Shown here: piece by piece, positions 43,327-50,292 of the stretch
Numbering within the stretch: position 1 is the stretch's first letter
Layout of the letters: every line of letters starts with the position of its first letter
Assembly: GCA_013298775.1 (NCBI GenBank)
Contig: JAAFIV010000024.1
Coordinates: forward strand, 1 to 64,000
DNA: 64,000 nucleotides
Direction of reading: 5' to 3'
Source of the DNA: Ignavibacteria bacterium
GTDB taxonomy: Bacteria; Bacteroidota; Ignavibacteria; Kapaibacteriales; UBA4661
Made by a program: the position numbers and the translations under genes
Notes under the pieces: model-generated
The model's database searches: none
Seen by the model: the letters and a program-made list of their open reading frames with translations, nothing else
What the model was told of the DNA's origin: nothing

Positions 43327-44151
43327 ATGGCAAAACTGAAACCCGATACGACAGCTGACCACGCACGTACACCAAAATCAATGCGTTCAACGATGAAATT
43401 GTCAGAGGTAAAAAGTATTTCTCGGTCATCATTGCGTATAAATAATTCTAATGCTGATTACTTTCGCAAGGAGGACGACGCATACTTTGAACGATTGACA
43501 GAGGACGTGAAGCGACGCGGATTTCTTGTACCACTGATTGCAAAAAAAGATGGAACGTTGCTGGCAGGACATAACCGCTTGACCGTTGCCGAACGACTAG
43601 GTATTGACTTTCTTCCCGTGCAGTACGTTGAATTGCCGCTCACCAAAGAAGAGGAACGGGAATTTGTGATAAAGGATAATCTCCTCAGACGGCATCTTTC
43701 GGCAAATGAATGGATTGAAGTGTATAAAAAACTATATCCCGACTTTGAAGATACCTTCCTCAATGAAGAAACGAGGACAAAAAGCGGACGCTTGAAAAAC
43801 GGCGAAGAGCGTTTAACGATTGCCAAAATTGCTGCGGACGTGGGGCAGAAGGAAGTTACCGTCAAGGCACAAATACGGCGTGAACGCGAGAAAAATACTC
43901 AAGGAGCGAAACCAGAAAAAGGATACAATGTATCCTTTTCCAATTCCAAAAATTCCGATACTACGAAAGCTGTTTCCAAAATAGCAGATGATAGGGAAGA
44001 GCGGGACGAAAAAGGATACAATGTATCCTTTTCCAAAAAAGAGAAAACATACGTGCGGAATGTAGAAATGCTGGCACAAGAGTTCAATGAATTAGGTAGT
44101 GAAGCACAAAAAGAGATTCGCAAACACTTAAAGAAAATTATCAAGGAGTGA
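43327..44151 (+). CDS. parB: ParB-type partition protein carrying parS-like sites in its own gene
   Basis: 274 residues. The ParB/Srx domain lies at about 55-125 (FLVPLIAKKDGTLLAGHNRLTVAERLGIDFLPVQYVEL). GHNRL replaces the G-ERR box of CTP-binding ParB. A helix-turn-helix follows (ERLTIAKIAADVGQKEVTVKAQIRRE) and then two identical peptide segments EKGYNVSFS, which are encoded by two copies of a palindrome. The C-terminal helix (VEMLAQEFNELGSEAQKEIRKHLKKIIKE) could dimerise. Confidence 0.8.
   Translation: MAKLKPDTTADHARTPKSMRSTMKLSEVKSISRSSLRINNSNADYFRKEDDAYFERLTEDVKRRGFLVPLIAKKDGTLLAGHNRLTVAERLGIDFLPVQYVELPLTKEEEREFVIKDNLLRRHLSANEWIEVYKKLYPDFEDTFLNEETRTKSGRLKNGEERLTIAKIAADVGQKEVTVKAQIRREREKNTQGAKPEKGYNVSFSNSKNSDTTKAVSKIADDREERDEKGYNVSFSKKEKTYVRNVEMLAQEFNELGSEAQKEIRKHLKKIIKE
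43917..43939. promoter_or_regulatory. parS-like palindrome, copy 1
   Basis: Arm AAAAGGATACA (43917-43927), a central A, and the complementary arm (43929-43939): 11-bp perfect arms. It is embedded in parB and encodes part of EKGYNVSF. The same ~29 bases recur at copy 2. Confidence 0.65.
44010..44032. promoter_or_regulatory. parS-like palindrome, copy 2
   Basis: Identical 23-base palindrome with centre at 44021, 93 bases from the centre of copy 1, in the same reading frame of parB. Identity extends a few bases on both sides while the intervening sequence differs, so the site rather than the protein repeat seems to be what is kept. Confidence 0.65.
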
Positions 44152-44185
44152 AAATATCTCCATTATTGTACGCATTTGCTTTCTA

Positions 44186-44224
44186 AAAAATACTGAGTAG
44201 GGGAGTCTTTTACTCAATATTTTT
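44186..44224. terminator. terminator after parB
   Basis: AAAAATACTGAGTA (44186-44199) pairs with TACTCAATATTTT (44211-44224) apart from one C-A mismatch. A/T runs at both ends make it usable in either direction. Confidence 0.7.
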
Positions 44225-44312
44225 CAAAGAGGCTTAGTAGGTTTCTTTTGTACGCTGATTGCTATTGACTGTTACATCAATTCATTGATTGTCACATCAA
44301 TTCAATTCAACG

Positions 44313-44722
44313 ATGCACAATACCGCCAAGAGTACGCAAATTGAATCTTCCAGCACTTTTACCCAACAGTTTATCCTTAATCAGTTTTTGCAAGACAAAA
44401 TCGTAGTGGTGGAGAATACGAGAAGAATATTTGTTGCTTGCAAAGAAATAGTGTACTTCAAAGCCCAGCGTTCTTCAACTGAACTACATACACGTAATGG
44501 CAAGATATATGTGATGTCTGCCAATATCGGGTCTATTGCGGCACAGCTACAAGAGCATAAAACAGGGCAATTCCTTCGTGTTCATAAATCATATCTGTGA
44601 ATTTGGAGCATACAAAGGGCATCGAACGCAAGCGTAAGCCCGCGCAAATGCTACTGCTTGTGAATGAGAAAATTGAGATACCTGTTGGCGGAGAGTACCA
44701 ATCGCTTTTTCACAGGGTCTAA
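44313..44722 (+). pseudogene. LytTR DNA-binding domain protein, interrupted by a frameshift
   Basis: The frame from 44313 gives a LytTR domain (IFVACKEIVYFKAQRSSTELHTRNGKIYVM...QFLRVHKSYL) and stops at 44600. Read from 44597 in the -1 frame the domain continues as VNLEHTKGIERKRKPAQMLLLVNEKIEIPVGGEYQSLFHRV and stops at 44720-44722, exactly the missing end of a LytTR fold. Either a base has been lost (pseudogene or assembly error) or a truncated product is made. No receiver domain is present. Confidence 0.75.
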
Positions 44723-44761
44723 AAAAAATAAATCCCCGTCGCTCCGCACGAAACGACGGGG
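44720..44761 (-). terminator. minus-strand intrinsic terminator
   Basis: CCCCGTCG (44734-44741) pairs with CGACGGGG (44754-44761). Read leftward the stem is followed by ATTTATTTTTTT. It ends the leftward unit that begins at 45718 or 45371. Confidence 0.85.
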
Positions 44762-44778
44762 TAGGGGAGAGCGTAATG

Positions 44779-45189
44779 TCATTGCTGCGGTACTTGTATT
44801 TCCCACGCTGCATCTTCATAGCCAGGCAGCCTTGAGGAAACACGAGAGGTGATAGCATCACATAAATCAGCCGCTATGGAGTTTTCCCAGTCATCGGTTT
44901 CGCAAGACTGATACTGATAGCAATGAACAGCTTTCAGCACCTCAACGGGCTTAAAATATCGCTTCAGATTGCGCTGGAATACAAATATTTCTGGCGTATT
45001 TTCTTCGTTATAGCGATGATTGACGGAGCGATAATTTTCATTGACGAGGATTTGCCCTAGTTCTTGCATATCTTCTACTTTGGAGAACTCGTATGTCTTC
45101 TCATTCAAAAAGATATGTTTTTGTGTTCGCTCTGGCAAACCTGAAAGCATAACGTTGATGTGGTATTGATTACAAATGAATGCGCTCAT
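44779..45189 (-). CDS. hypothetical phage protein
   Basis: 136 residues, mixed alpha/beta with several Cys and Tyr (VLKAVHCYQYQSCETDDWENSIAADLCDAITSRV). No motif recognised. Its ATG overlaps the stop of the upstream small gene; a terminator follows. Confidence 0.6.
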   Translation of the reverse strand: MSAFICNQYHINVMLSGLPERTQKHIFLNEKTYEFSKVEDMQELGQILVNENYRSVNHRYNEENTPEIFVFQRNLKRYFKPVEVLKAVHCYQYQSCETDDWENSIAADLCDAITSRVSSRLPGYEDAAWEIQVPQQ

Positions 45190-45371
45190 TGTATCACCTC
45201 CTCAACTTGTGAACGATGAAACAAGTGATAGACCTTCGGAAAGAGTCGGAGCGAATCCGTTTCTTTTGAACCGTCTTCCTCTTTGCCTTTAGAGGTTATC
45301 CAGACAATTGCCCGCTCTTCAAGAGGATATTTTTTCTTCCCCGATGTTTGGGTTTTTGCTTGTGGTTGCAT
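45186..45371 (-). CDS. small hypothetical protein
   Basis: 61 residues, basic start (MQPQAKTQTSGKKKYPLEERA) then IVWITSKGKEEDGSKETDSLRLFPKVYHLFHRSQVEEVIQ. Coupled to the downstream gene by a 4-base overlap. Function unknown. Confidence 0.55.
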   Translation of the reverse strand: MQPQAKTQTSGKKKYPLEERAIVWITSKGKEEDGSKETDSLRLFPKVYHLFHRSQVEEVIQ

Positions 45372-45394
45372 AGATTTGTGTTGTTACATTGTCG

Positions 45395-45437
45395 AAAAAA
45401 TCCGCCCTCCCCAGAATGCCAGTTCTGCGGAGGGCGG
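45395..45437 (-). terminator. strong minus-strand terminator between two leftward genes
   Basis: CCGCCCTCC-CAGAA (45402-45416) pairs with TTCTG-GGAGGGCGG (45423-45437), one mismatch. Read leftward a run of T follows (A-run at 45395-45400). It ends the gene at 45452-45718. Confidence 0.88.
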
Positions 45438-45451
45438 TGTTGTTTTATGCC

Positions 45452-45718
45452 TTATGAAAGGCTTCCTCCAAGTATTGTAGCGGTAAGTGCTTTGCGTTCT
45501 TCAACGAAAATGTTTGCAAACGCGCCAATTTGGTCGTTGATAATGCTCTGCGCATCCGCTATTGCTTTGCGGCTTTCGGGGTATTTCGACAAGCCTTGTA
45601 TTGCGATTGTACTCAAACAGCGAGAGGCTTCCTGAAGCAAGCCGTTAATTTCGGCTTCCTTGCTACCCAAAGCGAAAGTGCGGTGGATAAGTTGTTCTTC
45701 GTTCATTGGATTCTCCAA
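45452..45718 (-). CDS. small hypothetical helical protein
   Basis: 88 residues, all-helical appearance (EEQLIHRTFALGSKEAEINGLLQEASRCLSTIAIQGLSKYPESRKAIADAQSIINDQIGAF). It has its own terminator and an upstream half-site shared with the parA operator. Function unknown. Confidence 0.65.
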   Translation of the reverse strand: MENPMNEEQLIHRTFALGSKEAEINGLLQEASRCLSTIAIQGLSKYPESRKAIADAQSIINDQIGAFANIFVEERKALTATILGGSLS

Positions 45719-45762
45719 ATATAAGAAGTGAAAATATTGTTGATTGATGATTCAAAAATATA

Positions 45763-45790
45763 GAATTTTTTGTCAGTTGAAAAATAAAAA
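45763..45790. promoter_or_regulatory. half-site of the parA-region operator
   Basis: TTTTTTGTCAGTTGAAAAAT lies about 50-60 bases upstream of the leftward gene at 45718. It shares TTTGTCAGTTG-AA with one arm of the 42426-42465 palindrome. Probably bound by the same regulator. Confidence 0.5.
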
Positions 45791-46236
45791 AAACTTATGT
45801 GGTAAAAAATAGGCAAATTATTCTAATTTTTATTATTGAAGTGGGTGGGTTACGATATTTATATGTATAAATTATGCATAAAGTGGGAAATATTTGGAAA
45901 TTAAGTGAGAAAATATGATATTGCGTCCGCCAACCAACATAACATACCAACTCGAAACAACAGCCACGCCGAAACCTACGCTACAGGTTTCACAGGAGGC
46001 GCGGTCTATTCCTGCTCTCTGACAAAACGAAGGCATCTGAAGTCCCACCGATGCCGCCAAAACACGTGGCAAATACTCAATGTTGATGTTCGTCCCACCA
46101 CGCGAAAGCGTTACAATACCTATTGACGCTGTAATACTGCGTCAAATCCCCGTGTTTTACAGTTTTGCCTGAGTAGGAATCTTCATGTGAGTTCGCATGA
46201 AGAATCTGCATTATGTAAACTTGTTTCGATTTGGCT
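45791..46236. other. 446-base stretch without a recognised gene ahead of the deazaguanine operon
   Basis: The left part (to about 45905) is very AT-rich. The right part has several stem-loops: GGCATC/GATGCC near 46032-46055, TTGACGC/GCGTCAA (46123-46145) and TTCATG/CATGAA (46182-46207). It probably holds the late promoter and a leader for queD. I could not match it to a preQ1 riboswitch class. Short frames on both strands (for example 45872-46072 minus) show nothing convincing. Confidence 0.5.
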
Positions 46237-46740
46237 ATGGCTTTTCTTTCGCCCCCTCTTTCCCCGTGCGATATTGTCAAGCAGTATCGGTTTCATGCTG
46301 CGCATCGCAATCCTGAGCTGCGAAATAAGTGCAGCAATATTCACGGACACACCTATCAACTCGCGTGTACATTCCGCACGTTGTCGGAACATATCAACCT
46401 CAAAAGCGGTATCACGCTTGAGTTTGGAGAAATTGACCGCCGCGTCGAGGCAATTCTTTCCGAGTATGACCACTCGTTGTTATTGCATAATGACGATTCT
46501 TTGCTTCCGTATCTCCAACAATTCCCCGAATCCCTGAACATACGCACCTTTCCCCACCCGACAAGTGCGGAGTGCTTGGCATTGCATTTCCTTGAGCGAT
46601 TTCTTCATGTAGGTTTGCCTGTATTGAGCATTTGCCTCATGGAAACGCCGCGCAGTGGTGTAACGGTCTATAATCAAATGTTGAACACACAGGTTTTTTC
46701 ATTGTACCAATCCAACGATGACACAGAACATGATTACTGA
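46237..46740 (+). CDS. queD: 6-carboxytetrahydropterin synthase QueD
   Basis: 167 residues. FHAAHRNPELRNKCSNIHGHTYQL contains the zinc ligands His23, His36 and His38 and the catalytic Cys32 of the QueD/PTPS family. LEFGEIDR, EYDHSLLLHND and HPTSAECLALHFLERF match later conserved positions. It converts dihydroneopterin triphosphate to 6-carboxytetrahydropterin. First gene of the phage 7-deazaguanine operon; the next gene starts 23 bases before its stop. Confidence 0.93.
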   Translation: MAFLSPPLSPCDIVKQYRFHAAHRNPELRNKCSNIHGHTYQLACTFRTLSEHINLKSGITLEFGEIDRRVEAILSEYDHSLLLHNDDSLLPYLQQFPESLNIRTFPHPTSAECLALHFLERFLHVGLPVLSICLMETPRSGVTVYNQMLNTQVFSLYQSNDDTEHDY

Positions 46741-47434
46741 TGCTGCTGGGACGATGCAGGTTACCCCGCATTCTCCAAACGTAACGATAGGCAACGGGCT
46801 ATCTTCCCCACTCCCTTTTGAGCGCATTACAACACTGCGCGTGAACGAGATTTTTTATTCGTTGCAGGGTGAAGGTGGTCGCGCGGGCGAGGCTTCCATG
46901 TTTATTCGTTTGCAAGGCTGTAAGACAAAACACGCTTGCTACGAGGCAGGTATTCGCTGTGATACGGAGTTTGAAAGCGGAACGAAAAAAACACTGTATG
47001 ATGTTCTGGAAATAGCACAAAATCTAGCTCCGCAGTGCAAATGGCTTGTTTGGACAGGTGGAGAACCTACGGACCAGCTTACGGCAGAAATAGTGCAGTA
47101 TTTCGCCATGATGGGCTATTTGCAGGCGGTTGAAACAAGCGGTTTGAACCCTGTTCCTGAAGGGATAGACTACATCGCGCTGTCGCCAAAGGTTGCCGAA
47201 CACGTTATTCGCAAGAACTTCCCCGCAGGAAATGTGAATGAGCTGCGGTATGTACGCCAGCCGGGGCAGGCAATTCCTGAGCCGTCTATCATCGCCGAAC
47301 AGTATTATCTTTCGCCTCATTTTGACGGCGAAGGCTTGAATGCCGCATCATTGCAGCATTGTATCTCTCTCTGCCTTTGCAATCCCGTTTGGCGGCTTTC
47401 GGTGCAACAGCATAAACTCTGGGGTGCGCGATGA
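46718..47434 (+). CDS. queE: 7-carboxy-7-deazaguanine synthase QueE (radical SAM)
   Basis: 238 residues (a later Met5 is possible). EIFYSLQGEGGRAGEASMFIRLQGC is the QueE opening. WLVWTGGEPTDQL is the GGEP SAM-binding motif, and IDYIALSPKV is the QueE substrate region. The cluster cysteines are Cys68, Cys74 and Cys81 (C-x5-C-x6-C-D-T), not the usual C-x3-C-x2-C; variant spacing is known in the family. It makes CDG from carboxytetrahydropterin. Overlaps FolE by 4 bases. Confidence 0.92.
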   Translation: MTQNMITDAAGTMQVTPHSPNVTIGNGLSSPLPFERITTLRVNEIFYSLQGEGGRAGEASMFIRLQGCKTKHACYEAGIRCDTEFESGTKKTLYDVLEIAQNLAPQCKWLVWTGGEPTDQLTAEIVQYFAMMGYLQAVETSGLNPVPEGIDYIALSPKVAEHVIRKNFPAGNVNELRYVRQPGQAIPEPSIIAEQYYLSPHFDGEGLNAASLQHCISLCLCNPVWRLSVQQHKLWGAR

Positions 47435-48042
47435 TGAACGATGAACAACATAAGGCTGTCCATACTCTTGGGGAATCTTTCCGCCTCGTCTCTGCAACAG
47501 CGAACATTACCGATTTGTGTATAACGCTCAACCTCGACATGACACAGGCAGGGAGAACGCGCACACCAGAGCGGTTTGCGAAATTTCTTACAGAGTTTTT
47601 TGATGCGAAACCGCCTGAATTAACCACCTTTCCCTTTCATGGTTCTCCTCATGGCTCCCCGCAAATGGTGGTCGAGAGCAACATACGGTTTTATACGCTT
47701 TGCGAACATCATCTCTTGCCCTTTTTCGGGACGGCGGCGGTTGCCTATATCCCGCAAGAGAGCGTTATCGGTATCTCGAAACTGGCACGTATCGTTGAGT
47801 ATGTTTCGCGTGATATACAAATGCAGGAACGGATGACCGAAGAAATCGTCAAAATGCTGAATGAAGCTGTTGCGCCAAATTATGGTGTAGCGGTGCTGCT
47901 CCGAGCGCGGCATTTGTGCCAAGAAATGCGCGGCATTCGTGCTAAAGAAGCCTGGACAACAACCAGTGTCTATACGGGAAAATTTACGACCGATGACCAT
48001 TTGAAAGTTGAATTTTTGTCGCACATCTCCCGTGATGGATGA
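47431..48042 (+). CDS. folE: GTP cyclohydrolase I FolE
   Basis: 203 residues. FYTLCEHHLLPFFG (Cys91, His93, His94) and LLRARHLCQEMRGI (His161, Cys163) are the zinc and catalytic motifs of type I GTP cyclohydrolase. VIGISKLARIVEYVSRDIQMQERMTEEI is the conserved central helix. It turns GTP into dihydroneopterin triphosphate, so the phage supplies the first step of the pathway. QueF is excluded by the full CEHH/HLC arrangement. Overlaps its neighbours on both sides. Confidence 0.93.
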   Translation: MMNDEQHKAVHTLGESFRLVSATANITDLCITLNLDMTQAGRTRTPERFAKFLTEFFDAKPPELTTFPFHGSPHGSPQMVVESNIRFYTLCEHHLLPFFGTAAVAYIPQESVIGISKLARIVEYVSRDIQMQERMTEEIVKMLNEAVAPNYGVAVLLRARHLCQEMRGIRAKEAWTTTSVYTGKFTTDDHLKVEFLSHISRDG

Positions 48043-48326
48043 AATTTTACTATTCCACGATAACCGAGTTTGCGCGTCAGTACACTGTCCATCTCACCAA
48101 GCGTGAACGAAACGAATACGGGCGGGCGTGTAAACGTCTGAGTGCGGAGCGCGACTGCCCCATAAAAACCGTTCCGAACACTTGTTACGGCTCGGTGAAC
48201 GCTTATCGCAACGATATTCTTTTGGAAGTTTTTTTTTCCTCCCCTACCCATCATGCCAAAGAAAAAACAGCACAACAGTCGGAGCGCAAAAATTCGCGTT
48301 CGCAAGGTCAAACTTCTCTCTGGTAA
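48039..48326 (+). CDS. small hypothetical protein within the deazaguanine operon
   Basis: 95 residues, ATG overlapping the FolE stop (ATGA). The first ~65 residues (KFYYSTITEFARQYTVHLTKRERNEYGRACKRLSAERDCPIKTVPNTCYGSVNAYRNDILLEVF) look like a compact alpha/beta unit. The C-terminal ~25 overlap the next gene in another frame. Its conserved position between folE and queC makes a link to the modification pathway possible. Confidence 0.55.
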   Translation: MKFYYSTITEFARQYTVHLTKRERNEYGRACKRLSAERDCPIKTVPNTCYGSVNAYRNDILLEVFFSSPTHHAKEKTAQQSERKNSRSQGQTSLW

Positions 48327-48816
48327 AACGATTATTGAATTTGAAAAAATGAACGGCGAAGCTGAGGTACTGTGGGATAGCCTCTCGCTTACGAGCAGTG
48401 CCGAGCCAGTGCCAGAGATGAAAATTGCCGTCAAATCGCTTGCGCCCGCCGTGTGTGCTATGTTGGAATTGCCCGACGAGTGGGAGCGAAACTTGATTGT
48501 GCATTCTGTGATGATGCGCTACAACGATGACGATATGACCCCGTGCGGAGCTATCATCGGAGCTAGAAAAGTGCTGAAACACGGCTCTTCCCCGTTCAAT
48601 TTCAATTCGCCCTACCGCCCCACGACGGCGAAAGATGCTGCTTCTGCGCTGCCGCCTGAAGCTGTCTCGCTGATTGATGAAGTTCAGGAACACGCGCTTG
48701 ATTTTATCAACGGCAAGCGCGGACAGGAAGAATTATTCCCCGATACCTTGACAAACTCGATTACACATTCACCAGAGCAAACCATGTTTGATGAACACAA
48801 AGGACAAACTCTATGA
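48253..48816 (+). CDS. hypothetical protein within the deazaguanine operon
   Basis: 187 residues. A basic start (MPKKKQHNSRSAKIRVRKVKLLSGKTIIEFEKM), then SLAPAVCAMLELPDEWERNLIVHSVMMRYNDDDMTPCGAIIGARKVLKHGSSPFNFNSPYRP, and an acidic tail. No family recognised. Its stop overlaps the QueC start (ATGA), so it is translated with the pathway genes. Confidence 0.7.
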   Translation: MPKKKQHNSRSAKIRVRKVKLLSGKTIIEFEKMNGEAEVLWDSLSLTSSAEPVPEMKIAVKSLAPAVCAMLELPDEWERNLIVHSVMMRYNDDDMTPCGAIIGARKVLKHGSSPFNFNSPYRPTTAKDAASALPPEAVSLIDEVQEHALDFINGKRGQEELFPDTLTNSITHSPEQTMFDEHKGQTL

Positions 48817-49508
48817 AAAACGACCTTCGACCGATGAAAGAGCGAATAGCATTGGTGCTGCTTTCAGGCGGTCAGGATTCTACAACGTGCCTGTATTGGG
48901 CAAAAAAGCAGTTCCGCAAGGTGCTTGCTCTTGGCTTTGACTATGGGCAGCGTCATCGGGTAGAAATTGAGTGCGCTATCACGATTGCTGCTGAAGCGGG
49001 CATTACCTTTACGACGCTCCAATGCTCGGGATTGCTTCGTCATTCCTCACTTGTGAACCATGACCAAGATACCAACGAACCACATCCGTTGAACCCAACA
49101 TTGCCGTCAAGTTTCACGCCTGGACGGAATGCCTTGTTTTTAACGCTGGCAGTTGGAGAAGCATATTGTCTCGGCATTACCGACTTGGTCATTGGTGTTT
49201 GCCAAACGGACTATTCAGGGTATCCCGACTGCCGCGAGGCGTTTATTTACGCCCAGCAGAGAGCGTTGTCATTGGCACTTGATACGCAGTTTTGCATCCA
49301 CACGCCGCTTATGCACCTTACAAAAGCAGAAACATGGAAACTCGCAAACGAGCTTGGCTGCTTGGAAATCATTCGCGCGCAGACGCACACCGATTATCAC
49401 GGCAACCGCACAACGCTGAACGAATGGGGCTACGGGAACCTTGATAATCCCGCAAGCGTCCTCCGTGCGAAAGGCTACGAGGAAGCAAAAGCGAAGGGCT
49501 GGGTGTGA
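48813..49508 (+). CDS. queC: QueC-like 7-cyano-7-deazaguanine synthase lacking the zinc cysteines
   Basis: 231 residues. SGGQDSTT (18-25) is the ATP PP-loop; FTPGRNALFLTLA and GVCQTDYSGYPDCR are the other QueC hallmarks. In E. coli QueC the C-terminus reads TCYNG...GDGCGHCAACNLRANG with four zinc cysteines. Here the aligned positions are TDYHG (193-197) and GYGNLDNPASVLRAKG (206-221), so all four become Asp194, Asn209, Asn212 and Ser215 while the flanking residues stay. The enzyme is probably active by a zinc-free fold, and the product might be preQ0 or the amide ADG. Confidence 0.88.
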   Translation: MKNDLRPMKERIALVLLSGGQDSTTCLYWAKKQFRKVLALGFDYGQRHRVEIECAITIAAEAGITFTTLQCSGLLRHSSLVNHDQDTNEPHPLNPTLPSSFTPGRNALFLTLAVGEAYCLGITDLVIGVCQTDYSGYPDCREAFIYAQQRALSLALDTQFCIHTPLMHLTKAETWKLANELGCLEIIRAQTHTDYHGNRTTLNEWGYGNLDNPASVLRAKGYEEAKAKGWV

Positions 49509-49509
49509 G

Positions 49510-50292
49510 ATGAATTTGTACTTTGCTGGAGCGGAGCATTACCACAAGGAATTGGTTGCCGAAGGCGTACAGACTATCCTTATCACCCTTGCGCAGAAAA
49601 GAGCAATTCCGAAAACACCAGAGCGTTATCCCATTGGTACGCGCCTTATCATTGATTCGGGGGCGTTTACGTTCTTTCGCAATAATACCACCATGCCACC
49701 CGAATCATGGCTGCAAATGGTCTTGCCTCTCGTGCAGTTTGGTGAAGAAATCATCGCCCTTGACGTTATTGGCAATGCTGCAAAAACATTTGAAAATTAT
49801 ACGCTCATTCGGCAAGAGCTTCCAAATGCTATTCCGACGTTTCATGTTGGCAGCGAGATAAAGTATCTGAAACGATATTTGGAACAGACCGACCGCATCG
49901 CACTTGGAGGCATGGTGCCATTTGCAACACGGCTCGACACCTTGCGCACGATGTTATTGCCAATTTTTGCCTTGTTCTCCCGCGAAAGTTTACCGCGTTT
50001 TCATGCCTTTGGCGTGTTCAACAAACCCATTTTAGAAATGTTCCCTTTCGCCAGTGCGGATGCTTCCTCGTGGATGAGTGGGAGCCGATACAACCGCATT
50101 GAAAACCCGCTTGTTGGGAAAAGTTATGTGCGCTCACGAGACCTCACCAAAGAGCGCATCCGCAGTGTTCCTCTGCACGATGCGTGCTTACTGACCGAAT
50201 ACAACGGAAATACCCGCATACGCCGCAACATTGCGCAATACCTAGATTTGGAACACTATCTCACGCAGTTATGGCAAAAAAAGTTAGCATAA
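49510..50292 (+). CDS. dpdA: DpdA-like DNA 7-deazaguanine transglycosylase, short phage form
   Basis: 260 residues. LIIDSGAFTFF (catalytic-region Asp49), IIALDVIGN, PTFHVGSEIKYLKRYLEQTDRIALGGMVPF, FHAFGVFNKPILEMFPFASADASSW and SRYN match the TGT-like barrel of DpdA proteins. Neither tRNA-specific features nor a zinc-binding C-terminus of bacterial TGT is present. It should exchange guanine in DNA for the base made by the upstream genes. Directly follows queC (1 base) and overlaps the ParB-like gene by 22 bases. Confidence 0.85.
   Translation: MNLYFAGAEHYHKELVAEGVQTILITLAQKRAIPKTPERYPIGTRLIIDSGAFTFFRNNTTMPPESWLQMVLPLVQFGEEIIALDVIGNAAKTFENYTLIRQELPNAIPTFHVGSEIKYLKRYLEQTDRIALGGMVPFATRLDTLRTMLLPIFALFSRESLPRFHAFGVFNKPILEMFPFASADASSWMSGSRYNRIENPLVGKSYVRSRDLTKERIRSVPLHDACLLTEYNGNTRIRRNIAQYLDLEHYLTQLWQKKLA

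Noticed and set aside
45872-46072. Small minus-strand coding frame before queD (66 codons), and a 73-codon plus-strand frame over the same bases
   Set aside because: Neither has a convincing start, composition or neighbour coupling.
45791-46236. preQ1 riboswitch ahead of queD
   Set aside because: The conserved core of the known preQ1 classes could not be found by eye; only generic stem-loops are present.
47431-48042. QueF nitrile reductase
   Set aside because: The CEHH and HLCQEMRG motifs are those of GTP cyclohydrolase I; QueF lacks this set and has its own E(S/L)K(S/A)hK(L/Y)(Y/F/W) motif, not seen here.
49510-50292. tRNA-guanine transglycosylase (Tgt)
   Set aside because: At 260 residues it is too short, lacks the C-terminal zinc site and has DpdA-type motifs; the phage operon context also favours DNA as substrate.
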